28,656 nucleotides of DNA, taken from NCBI GenBank assembly GCA_001823505.1, contig MHUS01000010.1, forward strand, positions 619-29,274, read 5' to 3'. The stretch comes from Candidatus Yonathbacteria bacterium RIFCSPHIGHO2_01_FULL_51_10. GTDB taxonomy: Bacteria > Patescibacteriota > Minisyncoccia > Phycocordibacterales > UBA1539_B. Below are positions 5,682 through 12,989 of the stretch, in pieces. The notes beneath the pieces are model-generated. The model saw only the letters and a program-made list of their open reading frames with translations. It ran no database searches and had not been told where the DNA came from. Within the stretch, counting starts at the first letter, position 1, and the number at the start of each line of letters is the position of its first letter. The position numbers and the translations under genes were made by a program.

Positions 5682-6230
5682 ATGAGCGATAGTACGAAAC
5701 GTTCTGATGAAGAGATCGTTGAAAATGTTCGGTCAAACGATCAGGAGCTTTATGCCGTCATCATTGAACGATATCAGAGCAAGCTTTTACGATACGCCAT
5801 GAGCTTGATCCGCGATGAGCACAAAGCGGTTGATGTAGTTCAAGAGTCGTTCATCAAAGCATTCGTCAATTTGCGGAGTTTTGATACTCGTATGAAATTT
5901 TCTTCGTGGATATATCGGATCGTCCACAATGAGGCGATGAATAGCATTGTGAAGCATAAACATGAATTGCCGATGCCGGAGGATATGGATTTTGACAGCG
6001 GGGAGGATATCGTAGATGATCTGAGTAAAGAAGAAACAAGAGAGAGAGTAGGTATCTGTCTTGCGCGTATGCCGAATCTGTATTCCGAACCGCTCGCACT
6101 CTTTTTTCTTGAAGAAAAATCGTACGAGGAGATCAGCGATATTTTGCGTATTCCGATCGGTACTGTTGGGACACGGATCAGTCGTGCGAAAAGCTTAATG
6201 AAAAAAATATGCCAAACAACGAAAAGATAA
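5682..6230 (+). CDS. ECF-type RNA polymerase sigma factor (first copy)
   Basis: The 182-aa length and layout are those of group-4 sigma factors. Region sigma-2 (about 20-90) includes the core-binding DVVQESFIKAF and the -10-binding segment FSSWIYRIVHNEAMN. An acidic linker follows (MPEDMDFDSGEDIVDD), then sigma-4 (about 120-175) with the helix-turn-helix YEEISDILRIPIGTVGTRISRAKSLM. It directs RNA polymerase to a set of stress or envelope promoters. Its end overlaps the next gene by 22 nt, the usual arrangement with a cognate membrane anti-sigma factor. Targets cannot be read from sequence; the exported 5218 protein and the DUF218 protein are neighbours. Confidence 0.93.
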   Translation: MSDSTKRSDEEIVENVRSNDQELYAVIIERYQSKLLRYAMSLIRDEHKAVDVVQESFIKAFVNLRSFDTRMKFSSWIYRIVHNEAMNSIVKHKHELPMPEDMDFDSGEDIVDDLSKEETRERVGICLARMPNLYSEPLALFFLEEKSYEEISDILRIPIGTVGTRISRAKSLMKKICQTTKR

Positions 6231-6661
6231 ACATAACAGAACAAGTCATGTCCTCGATCAGACGAGGGCAGGCGAAGATGAGACCCCGGTGGCATTTTGT
6301 GTTGGGATCGCTTGCGATGATCGGTGGTCTCACGGGACTCGCCATTCTCGCGGTATTTACCGTAAGCGTCGTCTCTTTTTCGCTTCGGGCGCATGGGCCG
6401 ATGGGGGATATCCGGTATGAACAGCTTATCTCAACGTTCCCATGGGGGGCGGTCATGGTCGCTATTGTCGGTATGGCTGTTGGTATATGGCTCCTTAAAA
6501 AATATGATTTCGCGTATAAGAAAAATTTTTCGTTAATTGTTGTTTGCGTTTTGGCCGCAATCCTCTTTGCTGGGTGGCTGATAAATTATACCGGGCTTGA
6601 TTCTTCGTGGATGAAGCGAGGGCCGATGAAGCAATTCTACGAGCAGTATCGTGGAGGCTAG
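6209..6661 (+). CDS. Three-helix membrane protein, probable anti-sigma factor
   Basis: The 150-aa product overlaps the sigma gene by 22 nt. It has a short cytoplasmic N-terminus (about 1-28, with MSSIRRGQAKMRPRWHF) and three transmembrane helices (about 29-55, 76-94 and 105-122). A short C-terminal tail is outside if the N-terminus is in. There is no HxxxCxxC zinc motif, so it is not a classical ZAS anti-sigma. The role is inferred from overlap with the sigma gene and the topology. An unknown small membrane protein in the same operon is the alternative. Confidence 0.7.
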   Translation: MPNNEKINITEQVMSSIRRGQAKMRPRWHFVLGSLAMIGGLTGLAILAVFTVSVVSFSLRAHGPMGDIRYEQLISTFPWGAVMVAIVGMAVGIWLLKKYDFAYKKNFSLIVVCVLAAILFAGWLINYTGLDSSWMKRGPMKQFYEQYRGG

Positions 6662-6663
6662 CC

Positions 6664-6692
6664 CCTACGGCAAGGACGGTCCTTGCCGTAGG
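6664..6692. repeat. Perfect 14-bp palindrome between operons
   Basis: CCTACGGCAAGGAC and its complement face each other with a single G between them, 3 nt after the stop of the 6209 gene. No T-run follows. It may stabilise the operon's 3' end or be a dispersed palindromic unit; I saw no second copy here. Confidence 0.6.
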
Positions 6693-6765
6693 CGACGCAA
6701 AATACGCGGATACCCCCGCACAAATATTTGGAGAAGCGGAGCTGGGGACTTCGTGGCGGAGAGTG

Positions 6766-6771
6766 TATACT
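6766..6771 (+). promoter_or_regulatory. -10 box TATACT, leaderless start of the DUF218 gene
   Basis: TGTATACT ends 6 nt before ATG 6778. It excludes the much longer frame that opens at 6607. Confidence 0.6.
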
Positions 6772-6777
6772 TTACTC

Positions 6778-7422
6778 ATGAAGCGACTTTTCTTTTATCT
6801 TGCGTATGGATGCGGAATGATCCTCGCTGTCATCCTTGTTATCAATGCGGGTATATATTTCAAAACAAGATCATACATATATAATAGTGTGGATGATGCG
6901 CCGGAGGCAGAGGCTGTTTTAATCCCCGGGGCGGCGATCTTTCCGGATGGCACCCTTTCCTCTATCTTTATTGATCGTGTAGACATGGCTATCCGTGTGT
7001 ACGAAGCGGGAAAGGTATCAAAGATCCTCGTTTCCGGCGACAACAGCACCGTGAGCCACAACGAAGTAAATCCGGTCCGGACCTATCTCCTTAAGAAGGG
7101 GGTTCCCGATAAAGATATTTTTCTTGATCACGCCGGATTTGATACGTACAGCAGTATGTATCGCGCACGCGATATTTTTGGCGTCACGTCTGTTCTTGTT
7201 TCAACTCAGTCATTTCATTTGCCGCGCTCTGTCTTTATTGCTCGCACCCTCGGGATAAACGCATACGGGGTGAATGCCGATGAGGGACATATTTTCTTTC
7301 GCAACTATGTCCGTGAAGTACTTGCCAACGAAAAGGCAATGCTTGACCTGACCTTTCATCGACAACCGAAATATCTGGGGGACAAGATACCGATTATGGG
7401 AGACGGGAGGAACTATCCATGA
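6778..7422 (+). CDS. DUF218 (SanA/YdcF-like) membrane-anchored protein
   Basis: The 214-aa product has one N-terminal transmembrane helix (about 5-27) followed by a DUF218 domain. Visible signatures are the first beta strand AVLIPGAAIFPDGT, the acidic loop ILVSGDNS, the NEVNPVRTYLLKKGVPDKDIFLDHAGFDTYSS block, and the C-terminal STQSFHLPRSVFIARTLGI. The order matches SanA, which affects envelope barrier function in Enterobacteria (vancomycin sensitivity at high temperature); the reaction is unknown. The ATG at 6778 is set by the upstream -10 box and the start of the hydrophobic helix. It may belong to the same envelope-stress group as the preceding sigma/anti-sigma pair. Confidence 0.85.
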   Translation: MKRLFFYLAYGCGMILAVILVINAGIYFKTRSYIYNSVDDAPEAEAVLIPGAAIFPDGTLSSIFIDRVDMAIRVYEAGKVSKILVSGDNSTVSHNEVNPVRTYLLKKGVPDKDIFLDHAGFDTYSSMYRARDIFGVTSVLVSTQSFHLPRSVFIARTLGINAYGVNADEGHIFFRNYVREVLANEKAMLDLTFHRQPKYLGDKIPIMGDGRNYP

Positions 7423-7443
7423 GATGCAAGTTTTTCAGCATGG

Positions 7444-7449
7444 TATAAT
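7444..7449 (+). promoter_or_regulatory. -10 box TATAAT, leaderless start of the 49-aa gene
   Basis: GGTATAAT ends 7 nt before ATG 7457, which supports this start over the in-frame ATG at 7424. Confidence 0.6.
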
Positions 7450-7456
7450 TACCCAC

Positions 7457-7606
7457 ATGCACAAGCTCGGCACAAATTTCGCAATATTTGTTTTGTTTTT
7501 CGGGGTCGCCGTCATTCAGGCGATCCAAACTCAGAATTGGATCATGGTCGCCTTTTGGGTTGCGATCGGGCTAGTCTTTCTCTGGGCGGATCTGAAGAAG
7601 CAGTAG
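7457..7606 (+). CDS. 49-aa membrane protein
   Basis: The product has two hydrophobic helices (about 7-24 and 27-43) and a short basic end (DLKKQ), i.e. a hairpin-type small membrane protein. The first ATG in the frame (7424) lies before the -10 box, so I use the ATG at 7457. A strong terminator follows. No family is recognised; similar tiny two-helix proteins are common in this kind of genome. Confidence 0.6.
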   Translation: MHKLGTNFAIFVLFFGVAVIQAIQTQNWIMVAFWVAIGLVFLWADLKKQ

Positions 7607-7650
7607 TTTCTTTTTGGACTCTTTTAAAAAATTCCCAAAACCGGAACAAC

Positions 7651-7677
7651 AAAAACACCCAACATGGGTGTTTTTTT
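7651..7677. terminator. Bidirectional terminator between converging genes
   Basis: AAAAACACCC / GGGTGTTTTT with loop AACAT is followed by T-runs on both strands. It serves the 7457 gene on plus and the 7702 gene on minus. Confidence 0.85.
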
Positions 7678-7701
7678 GTGGGGTAAGATGGGGTATCTGC
7701 G

Positions 7702-8292
7702 CTAATCATCATCACCAGATGAATCTCCCCGGCCCCTTTGTTCCTGGGAAGTTCTTGAGGTGCTCAAGGTGTACTCACTATCCTCGTCGTCTACTTCGTG
7801 TCGCGTCTCACTGATGTCTGAGTGGTCGCTGTCGTCTTCGTCGTCATTTTCATCATCATCACGATTCATAAATTTTTGTGATGTTTGCGTCGGATTCGCC
7901 ACGGGTGCCGGTGCTACTTGTGATGGCATATTAGTGCCCGGAGTTGGCGTGGGCGGCGTAGTAGGGGTAACTACCGAGGCAGCATTGAGGTCTCCGAGAA
8001 AATACGCGCTAAGTGCGCTCAGGGTACTTGCTGAATGGGGGCCGTTGTTAAACACCGTAGTGGCATCTTTGCCACACTGTGCGATGACGGCCGATTGCCC
8101 GCCTGGGTGCTGAGGTATGAATGCGGTGAGGTTGTAGACTTTGCCATTTATGATCTCCCAACAGTCACTTGCAGTATTGTGTGATGCAACCTGCGCACTT
8201 GTGTACGTCGTGGCGTATACGGCCTGCGCTCCCATTCCGAGGAGAGTGACTATTCCGATGGTAATCCCAGCGATTGGTGCTTTGCTTCTCAT
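7702..8292 (-). CDS. Exported cytochrome b5-like heme-binding protein with acidic tail
   Basis: I start at ATG 8292 (196 aa) because it gives a normal signal peptide (MRSKAPIAG..., cleavage after about residue 27, AVYA). The frame further upstream runs through hairpin repeats. Residues 28-103 form a cytochrome b5 domain: the start YTSAQVASHNTASDCW, then NGKVYNLTAFIPQHPGG with axial His62, and the second axial His86 in NGPHSASTLSAL. C44 and C73 could form a disulfide outside the cell. A Pro/Thr-rich linker (about 108-140) leads to a very acidic tail of Asp, Glu and Ser. It is a candidate for extracytoplasmic heme binding or electron transfer; partner unknown. It shares the bidirectional terminator at 7651-7677. 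Confidence 0.85.
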   Translation of the reverse strand: MRSKAPIAGITIGIVTLLGMGAQAVYATTYTSAQVASHNTASDCWEIINGKVYNLTAFIPQHPGGQSAVIAQCGKDATTVFNNGPHSASTLSALSAYFLGDLNAASVVTPTTPPTPTPGTNMPSQVAPAPVANPTQTSQKFMNRDDDENDDEDDSDHSDISETRHEVDDEDSEYTLSTSRTSQEQRGRGDSSGDDD

Positions 8293-8329
8293 TGTATGTG
8301 TAAATAAATTGATAAAGGTTCCTCGGGGC

Positions 8330-8491
8330 AAGCCCTGAGGAGCTAATAAAGGGGTATTAAACCCTTTGATTGCTCCTCGGCACCACACGAGCACTTCTTG
8401 TTTCCTAAGGTGCTCCGCACCAAAGAAAACAAAGTCGCTCGGAAGTGCAAGAACCTCGTTCTTGCACTTCACTCGCTCTACGTCGCAAATA
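8330..8491 (-). repeat. Composite intergenic repeat A (TATTAGC-family, three or more hairpins)
   Basis: Read on the minus strand it starts at 8491 with TATTTGCGAC and GTAGAGCGAG. It then has a perfect 12-bp hairpin (AAGTGCAAGAAC/GTTCTTGCACTT, 8443-8469) and a block of about 46 bp nearly identical to element C (GCGACTTTGTTTTCTTTGG, hairpin GGTGC/GCACC). Next comes CGAGGAGC at 8372-8379, and finally an inverted half copy (TATTAGCTCCTC, 8348-8337) with two more hairpins (AAAGGG/CCCTTT; CCTCGGGG/CCCTGAGG). It fills most of the gap between 8292 and 8628. The rest of that gap (8492-8610) holds nothing I recognise. Confidence 0.75.
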
Positions 8492-8610
8492 AAACATGCA
8501 ACAGTTTTAAAGACGACAAGGGAGCGTAAATCTTACGTGAGACTGATGGGAACCCACGCGGCCCTGTTACGGGGTCATTGTCGGGCGCATGACAGCTCAA
8601 AAAAATGATG

Positions 8611-8627
8611 TATAATTAAAATATACT
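8611..8627 (+). promoter_or_regulatory. Promoter with TATAAT (8611-8616) and TATACT (8622-8627)
   Basis: TATAAT ends 11 nt before ATG 8628 and has ATGACA 16 nt upstream as a possible -35. A second box, TATACT, touches the ATG. The first is the more likely functional one. Confidence 0.5.
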
Positions 8628-9566
8628 ATGACCAAGAACTATTTTTACATGGTTGTGTTCGTTGGAGTACTCGCCATTTTTCTTGGTGGGACATATTTGT
8701 ATCAAGCACGCAGTATTGGCGCCAAGCCGGACAATATCAACGAGCAGGTGTACGGCACGAAAACCTATCGCTCAGAAGTTTTTGGCTTTGCATTTGAGTA
8801 TTCCGACAAATACTTTCTTGAAACGCGCGAAATAGGAGATGGCGGCGAAGGGCATTCTGTTGTTTCTTTGACCGAAGACACGGAAGAGAATCGACTTGTT
8901 CGCGAGGGGAAGTCGCCCGGGCGTGAAGGGCCTGTTGCCATTACGTTTGATGTTTACCAAAGCCCCGATCAGCCGGACTCCCTCGACTGGGTAAAGAAAA
9001 ACCCAGCATCTAACTTTGAGCCCCTGGGGAGAGATATCACAGAAGTTGTTGTTGCAGGCAAACCCGCGATCTCATATCACTGGTCAGGCCTCTACGAAGC
9101 CGACGCTATTGCGGTCGCGAATAATGACTACATGCTGGTAATGACCGCAACGTACATCTTCCCCGAGGATGAAATTCGAGCTGATTTTTCAGAGACAGTA
9201 AATACCGTAAAGTTTTTTCCAGAGGCCACGTCAAATAATCCAGAAGAATTATCCGAGATCAATCTCACCGCAGGGATCAATGAATCAACAAGCGGGCTGG
9301 GGATCACGATCGCACCTCTGGAAGTAGTGGAGGACAGTCGATGTCCCACAGATGAAAATATACGGTGCATTCAGGCGGGAACCGTGCGGGTACGCACAAA
9401 AGTAACCGATGCGAGCGGGGACAGGACTTTGGTTTTTGCGCTTGGCAATTCCGTGACTTCAAGTGCTGAAACAATAGAGCTCACGAGCGTCTTGCCTGAG
9501 GCGCGTGCGGCGATACCCATTCGCCTCAACGAATATCGTTTTGTCTTTAAGGTGACGAAGGAATGA
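8628..9566 (+). CDS. Membrane-anchored extracytoplasmic protein with two domains
   Basis: The 312-aa product has an N-terminal anchor (about residues 5-24). A PsbP-like domain follows (about 45-195), opening with YRSEVFGFAFEYSDKYF, the recurrent F-G-F-x-x-Y start of this fold. A second domain (about 215-312) begins NESTSGLGITIAPLEVVEDSRCPTDE and contains two cysteines (RCPTDENIRCIQAG) that could pair outside the cell. This C-terminal module is familiar from proteins of Parcubacteria but has no assigned function. The 14757 gene encodes a protein with the same first-domain opening, so they may be distant paralogues. Binding or surface role is inferred only. Confidence 0.75.
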   Translation: MTKNYFYMVVFVGVLAIFLGGTYLYQARSIGAKPDNINEQVYGTKTYRSEVFGFAFEYSDKYFLETREIGDGGEGHSVVSLTEDTEENRLVREGKSPGREGPVAITFDVYQSPDQPDSLDWVKKNPASNFEPLGRDITEVVVAGKPAISYHWSGLYEADAIAVANNDYMLVMTATYIFPEDEIRADFSETVNTVKFFPEATSNNPEELSEINLTAGINESTSGLGITIAPLEVVEDSRCPTDENIRCIQAGTVRVRTKVTDASGDRTLVFALGNSVTSSAETIELTSVLPEARAAIPIRLNEYRFVFKVTKE

Positions 9567-9615
9567 GTGTGTGCGTAGGGGCGCATGTCTTTTAATATTG
9601 AATCTGCAGGCACAG

Positions 9616-9637
9616 AAAAACCGCTTACTGAAAGCGG
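9616..9637 (-). terminator. Minus-strand Rho-independent terminator
   Basis: Stem CCGCTT/AAGCGG, read on minus, is followed by TTTTT (9620-9616). It lies 25 nt beyond the stop of the 9662 gene. Confidence 0.75.
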
Positions 9638-9661
9638 ATCTTCTGTTCTACTCTCAATCAA

Positions 9662-10363
9662 TTACTGATTGGTGCGGAAACTGCTTGGCCAAATCATGCT
9701 CATATTTCCCACGTTATCAATACCTCGGACGAGGTAGTAATATGTGGTATTTGGTTGAAGGTTTGAAACCGTCACTACATGGCCAGTCTGCATACCACCA
9801 GCGTCAAGTGCAAGTGTGCCACTTACATATGGCTGCTGGCGAGGACCCGTTGCTTCATTGAACTGAAGCGGGCTGGTGTTCCAGTACACTTGACCTTGGG
9901 TCGGCCTATCTGTTGCCCACGAGAAAGTGGCAGTTGTGTTCGTGTATTGAACAATAGGATTGCTTAGGATCGGTGAAGTGTCCCATGAAGTCTGGCCGCC
10001 GGAACCCATAAGACTGTTGATCCGTGCCATGGTCATTGGTCCTACGCGACCATAACCGGTAGTCTCAGGTGTTCCACTGGACACAATTCCCTGCGCGACC
10101 TGGAATCTTTGCACTCCTGCTTGTGTCAGAGGACCAAAGTATCCGGTGACGAGGCCCGAAGGATAAATACTCGCGTTTGTCGCAAGGTATGTTTGAAGTT
10201 CAGTGACCTGTGAGCCTGTTGAGCCGAAATCAAGCGAACTTGTTATTAAGGCAGAGGCGCTCTGCACTCCAAAGAACATTGCGACGAGCATTGTCACTAT
10301 TGTTCCGCCGAAGCGAAGACCAGCGTGCGGGGTCTTTTTTTGTAGACGTATTGTTTTGTTCAT
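9662..10363 (-). CDS. Exported peptidoglycan-binding / fibronectin type III protein
   Basis: I choose ATG 10363 (233 aa) because MNKTIRLQKK followed by a hydrophobic core and SASA makes a standard signal peptide (cut near residue 38); the ATG at 10408 adds 15 residues. Residues about 42-120 form a PG_binding_1 domain: GSTGSQVTELQTYLAT, GYFGPLTQAGVQRFQVAQGI and VGPMTMARINSLMG. Residues about 135-233 form an FnIII-like domain (ATFSWATDRPTQGQVYW, HVVTVSNLQPNTTYYYLVRG) that ends at the stop. The protein should attach to the cell wall and present the FnIII domain at the surface. It is separated from the YeaQ gene by 170 nt and has its own terminator. Confidence 0.88.
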   Translation of the reverse strand: MNKTIRLQKKTPHAGLRFGGTIVTMLVAMFFGVQSASALITSSLDFGSTGSQVTELQTYLATNASIYPSGLVTGYFGPLTQAGVQRFQVAQGIVSSGTPETTGYGRVGPMTMARINSLMGSGGQTSWDTSPILSNPIVQYTNTTATFSWATDRPTQGQVYWNTSPLQFNEATGPRQQPYVSGTLALDAGGMQTGHVVTVSNLQPNTTYYYLVRGIDNVGNMSMIWPSSFRTNQ

Positions 10364-10533
10364 ATGATTTTTGTTTGAATATTTAGAGATTATTAATGCG
10401 TTTTGCATGATCGACCTTGCTCAAATAGGTTTACACCGTCCTACCTTGGATGCCGTCTGAGGCATTGATGTATTACAGTAATCTCCAGTGACATATCCCG
10501 CAGCGCCTTCCGAGGATGCGGGGCACGGTCTCC

Positions 10534-10785
10534 CTATGCCCGACGAAGCATCTTAACGATGGCAATAAGTACTATGGCTCCAATAAGGGCGACAACGAAA
10601 CTGTAGAGGTTGAAACCGGTCACTCCCGCTGCGCCAAAAAGGTTCATGAGCCATCCGCCTACAACCGCACCGACAACACCGACGACGATATTGAGCAGCG
10701 TGCCCTGTTCGGGGTCGGTTTTCATGATAAGTGATGCAATCCATCCAATTAAGGCACCAAAGATGATCCAAAGAATTATGTCCAT
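10534..10785 (-). CDS. GlsB/YeaQ/YmgE family small membrane protein
   Basis: The 83-aa product has three hydrophobic helices (about 2-20, 28-50 and 58-78) with the family's glycine pattern: IIFGALIGWIASLIMKTD, then GTLLNIVVGVVGAVVGGWLM and a final GAIVLIAIVKMLRR. This family (transglycosylase-associated protein) is induced by stress in several bacteria; the molecular role is not known. It follows the YggT gene by 28 nt on the same strand, so the two are probably co-transcribed. A weak hairpin (GGGCA/TGCCC) overlaps the stop codon. Confidence 0.88.
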   Translation of the reverse strand: MDIILWIIFGALIGWIASLIMKTDPEQGTLLNIVVGVVGAVVGGWLMNLFGAAGVTGFNLYSFVVALIGAIVLIAIVKMLRRA

Positions 10786-10813
10786 ATAATTATAATTATG
10801 TTGTTAAATTTCT

Positions 10814-11173
10814 TTACTCGGCCTCTTCCATATTTAGTTTTGTTGCTGCTTCGGGGGTTGAGACGGTCTTTCCCATAAGGAATAGTTTGATGATTCCCGT
10901 AGCGATGATCCAATAGACGAACATGGCAAGAACGGTAGTCCACTCAAAGATACTCCCGCCAACATACGTGATATTGAATACGGTCAAGAACGGCGCGGCA
11001 AAAACATATGTTATTCCGTAGATGAAACTACTAAAGCCTGCGTCAGGATTTGCCCCGAGAAATTTCAAAACAAATCGAAACAGCAGCAGTATTTCCAGCA
11101 GTCCCAGGATGTACCATACGATCTGTGTGCCACGGTAGAGCGGTTTGGTTGTAGGTGAATTGAATGAGTCCAT
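10814..11173 (-). CDS. YggT family membrane protein
   Basis: The 119-aa product has the YggT domain: a first helix with the motif GLLEILLLFRFVLKFLGANPD (about 23-43), a loop FIYGITYVFAAPFLTVF, and a second helical pair ending in IIKLFLMG. YggT proteins are small inner-membrane proteins linked to osmotic stress and cell division gene neighbourhoods; their reaction is unknown. It lies between the FnIII surface protein (34 nt upstream) and YeaQ (28 nt downstream), suggesting one stress/envelope operon. CATACT abuts its ATG on the minus strand, so a separate start is possible. Confidence 0.88.
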   Translation of the reverse strand: MDSFNSPTTKPLYRGTQIVWYILGLLEILLLFRFVLKFLGANPDAGFSSFIYGITYVFAAPFLTVFNITYVGGSIFEWTTVLAMFVYWIIATGIIKLFLMGKTVSTPEAATKLNMEEAE

Positions 11174-11207
11174 AGTATGTTTATTTAGATTTTAAGTTGT
11201 AAGAGCA

Positions 11208-12308
11208 TTACTTTGTCTCGAAGGTGTTGCGGTCGCCCCGAATCGTGCCAAGATTGTTTTTTGCCACTATGCGGAAATAATACGTTGTGGAACGTTCGAG
11301 GCCTGAAACATCTGCGCTCACTGAGGTCATGTTCGTGCCAGCTCCTGCAGATACTTGAGGTGTGTTTTTAAGAAGCACGGAACTGAACTCTGTGTCAGTA
11401 CTGTACTCGAACCAATAGGCGGTTTCCGCGCCATTTGGATTTACTGTGCCACGAAGCATGGAGGTTGAGGTAGTCACTTTAGTTGCACTTGTGGTCGTTA
11501 CGGTGGGAGCAGCTGGAGCAGCCGGCCCGGCGGTTTTGAAGTTAAGAAGCGTGCCATTGACCGTGCCAAATTCATTTTGTGCATTCAGTCGGAAGTAGTA
11601 GATTGTTGCAGGGTCAAGACCGGAAAGTGATGCTGAAGCTGGGATCTTCACACTTCCATTCCCCGCAGACACAAACGCCGTTGTGTTGCCCAGATTTGGA
11701 GTTTTTCCGTACTCAAACCAATCCTGAGTCGTACCCTTGTTGGGCGTCACTTCTCCGTTTATGCTAGCAGTATTTTTTGAGATGCCTGTTGCCGCCAATG
11801 TCTTGACGCCAGGGGCACTGCCAAGAGGCGGTTCTACGCCATGCGTTGTTTGGAAGGTATACTGACTGCCCATAACCGTGCCGTATTGGTTCGAGGCAAC
11901 TAGGCGAAAGAAATACGTTGTGTCTTTTGTAAGACCTGTTATATAAGCTGGAGCCGGGATCGGAGTATTACCGGAGCCGACCGTTTGCGTGGCAGTTCTG
12001 CTTCCAAGGCTTTCTGATTTTCCAAATTCATACCAGTAATTCGTAAATGCGCCGTTAGGAATTACGGTGCCAGAAACAACAATGGTTGTTTCTGTAGGAA
12101 AAGATTTACTGTTTGTTGATGCAACGGGTGCACCCGGTGTTGGGCTTGGAGTAGTTGTTTGGCCGGTATTCGTTGTGGCGGTAGCGTCAGGCGTCGATGT
12201 TGCGGTTGTTGAGGACGGGGTTGTATTACCCATGCCATAAAATACCAAACCGCCAATAATGACGACGGCAGCTATTCCTCCAACAACCATAATGGTAGCT
12301 CTATTCAT
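11208..12308 (-). CDS. Membrane-anchored surface protein with three FnIII-like repeats
   Basis: The 366-aa product has an N-terminal anchor (about 5-26) and a Thr/Pro/Ser-rich stalk (about 28-70). Three homologous domains of about 95 residues follow. Each has the pattern SG/NG-x-V-x-PNG-x-x-T-x-YWFEYG near the start (NGAFTNYWYEFGKS, NKGTTQDWFEYGKT, NGAETAYWFEYSTD) and ends with YYFRLxAxNxxGTxxG. This is an FnIII-like fold of the type seen in surface proteins. No enzyme motif is present, so adhesion or spacing at the cell surface is likely. It is followed by YggT and YeaQ genes on the same strand. Confidence 0.85.
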   Translation of the reverse strand: MNRATIMVVGGIAAVVIIGGLVFYGMGNTTPSSTTATSTPDATATTNTGQTTTPSPTPGAPVASTNSKSFPTETTIVVSGTVIPNGAFTNYWYEFGKSESLGSRTATQTVGSGNTPIPAPAYITGLTKDTTYFFRLVASNQYGTVMGSQYTFQTTHGVEPPLGSAPGVKTLAATGISKNTASINGEVTPNKGTTQDWFEYGKTPNLGNTTAFVSAGNGSVKIPASASLSGLDPATIYYFRLNAQNEFGTVNGTLLNFKTAGPAAPAAPTVTTTSATKVTTSTSMLRGTVNPNGAETAYWFEYSTDTEFSSVLLKNTPQVSAGAGTNMTSVSADVSGLERSTTYYFRIVAKNNLGTIRGDRNTFETK

Positions 12309-12392
12309 AATTTTAATTTTTAGTTGTAATGAGATACATAAGGACCTTTTATTTTTGCTCGGTATTTTGGTGCCGTTGGATGAGAGCGGGCA

Positions 12393-12989
12393 TTACAAGG
12401 TTGTTCCAGAGCTCGTAACTTGCTCTTTGAGGTCATTAATTACTTTTTCTAATTTTTCAATGTGAATCTCAAGCTTCTGTGTTCGTTTCGTGAACTTCTC
12501 TTCCAGTTGACTTGTATGGGCGGCAAGTGTTTCAGCGATAGCCATCATTTCTGTGACATCCTCAATCACAAGAAGAATAATGGGGGGGAATAATGCTGAC
12601 GTGCTATTGAAATGAATTTGTCGCGCATTGAGGATCATGATCTTTCGACCAATGAAGGGGAACTCGTGCGCCACCTGGAAACCCTTAAAAAAGGTATTTT
12701 TTGGCAGGATGTTTTCGAGAAGCTTACGCAGGTCGGGAATATCCCACTGGCCATTCCCTAATTCATACACAACTTTACCCGCGGTGTCTCTGGGCTCGAC
12801 CTGAAATGCGTGGTAGAAGGGGTCGTTAGCTGCCAGCACACGAAAATCTTTATCAAGAATAAGAATTGGTTCTCGCACGACATCCACAACAGTTTTAATG
12901 TACGTCCAACTTTCTTCCCATAGCCGTTCAAAAAAATCAGCTCCAATAGGCAGGTTTTTCTTCAGATGTTTTTTTTTGGGAGTTTTCAT
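12393..12989 (-). CDS. PAS-domain protein with C-terminal coiled coil
   Basis: The 198-aa protein is soluble. Residues about 35-140 form a PAS domain: VREPILILDKDFRVLAANDPFYHAF, then YELGNGQWDIPDLRKLLENIL and the RKIMILNARQI strand. This version is common in chemotaxis CheB/CheR fusions and histidine kinases. From about residue 148 the protein is a coiled coil of K/E-rich heptads. There is no kinase, cyclase or output domain, so it must signal through a partner. It is transcribed divergently from the second ECF sigma gene, which is a candidate partner. An 84-nt gap separates it from the FnIII surface protein downstream. Confidence 0.8.
   Translation of the reverse strand: MKTPKKKHLKKNLPIGADFFERLWEESWTYIKTVVDVVREPILILDKDFRVLAANDPFYHAFQVEPRDTAGKVVYELGNGQWDIPDLRKLLENILPKNTFFKGFQVAHEFPFIGRKIMILNARQIHFNSTSALFPPIILLVIEDVTEMMAIAETLAAHTSQLEEKFTKRTQKLEIHIEKLEKVINDLKEQVTSSGTTL

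Noticed and set aside
6607..6777. Upstream extension of the DUF218 frame
   Set aside because: It overlaps the end of the 6209 gene and the 14-bp palindrome; the -10 box at 6766 and the signal anchor at 6778 favour the later start.
7760..8113. Plus-strand Ser-rich frame opposite the heme protein
   Set aside because: It is the antisense reading of the acidic Asp/Ser tail.
8293..8472. N-terminal extension of the cytochrome b5-like frame
   Set aside because: It runs through the hairpin repeats of element A and would place about 60 residues before a perfectly good signal peptide.
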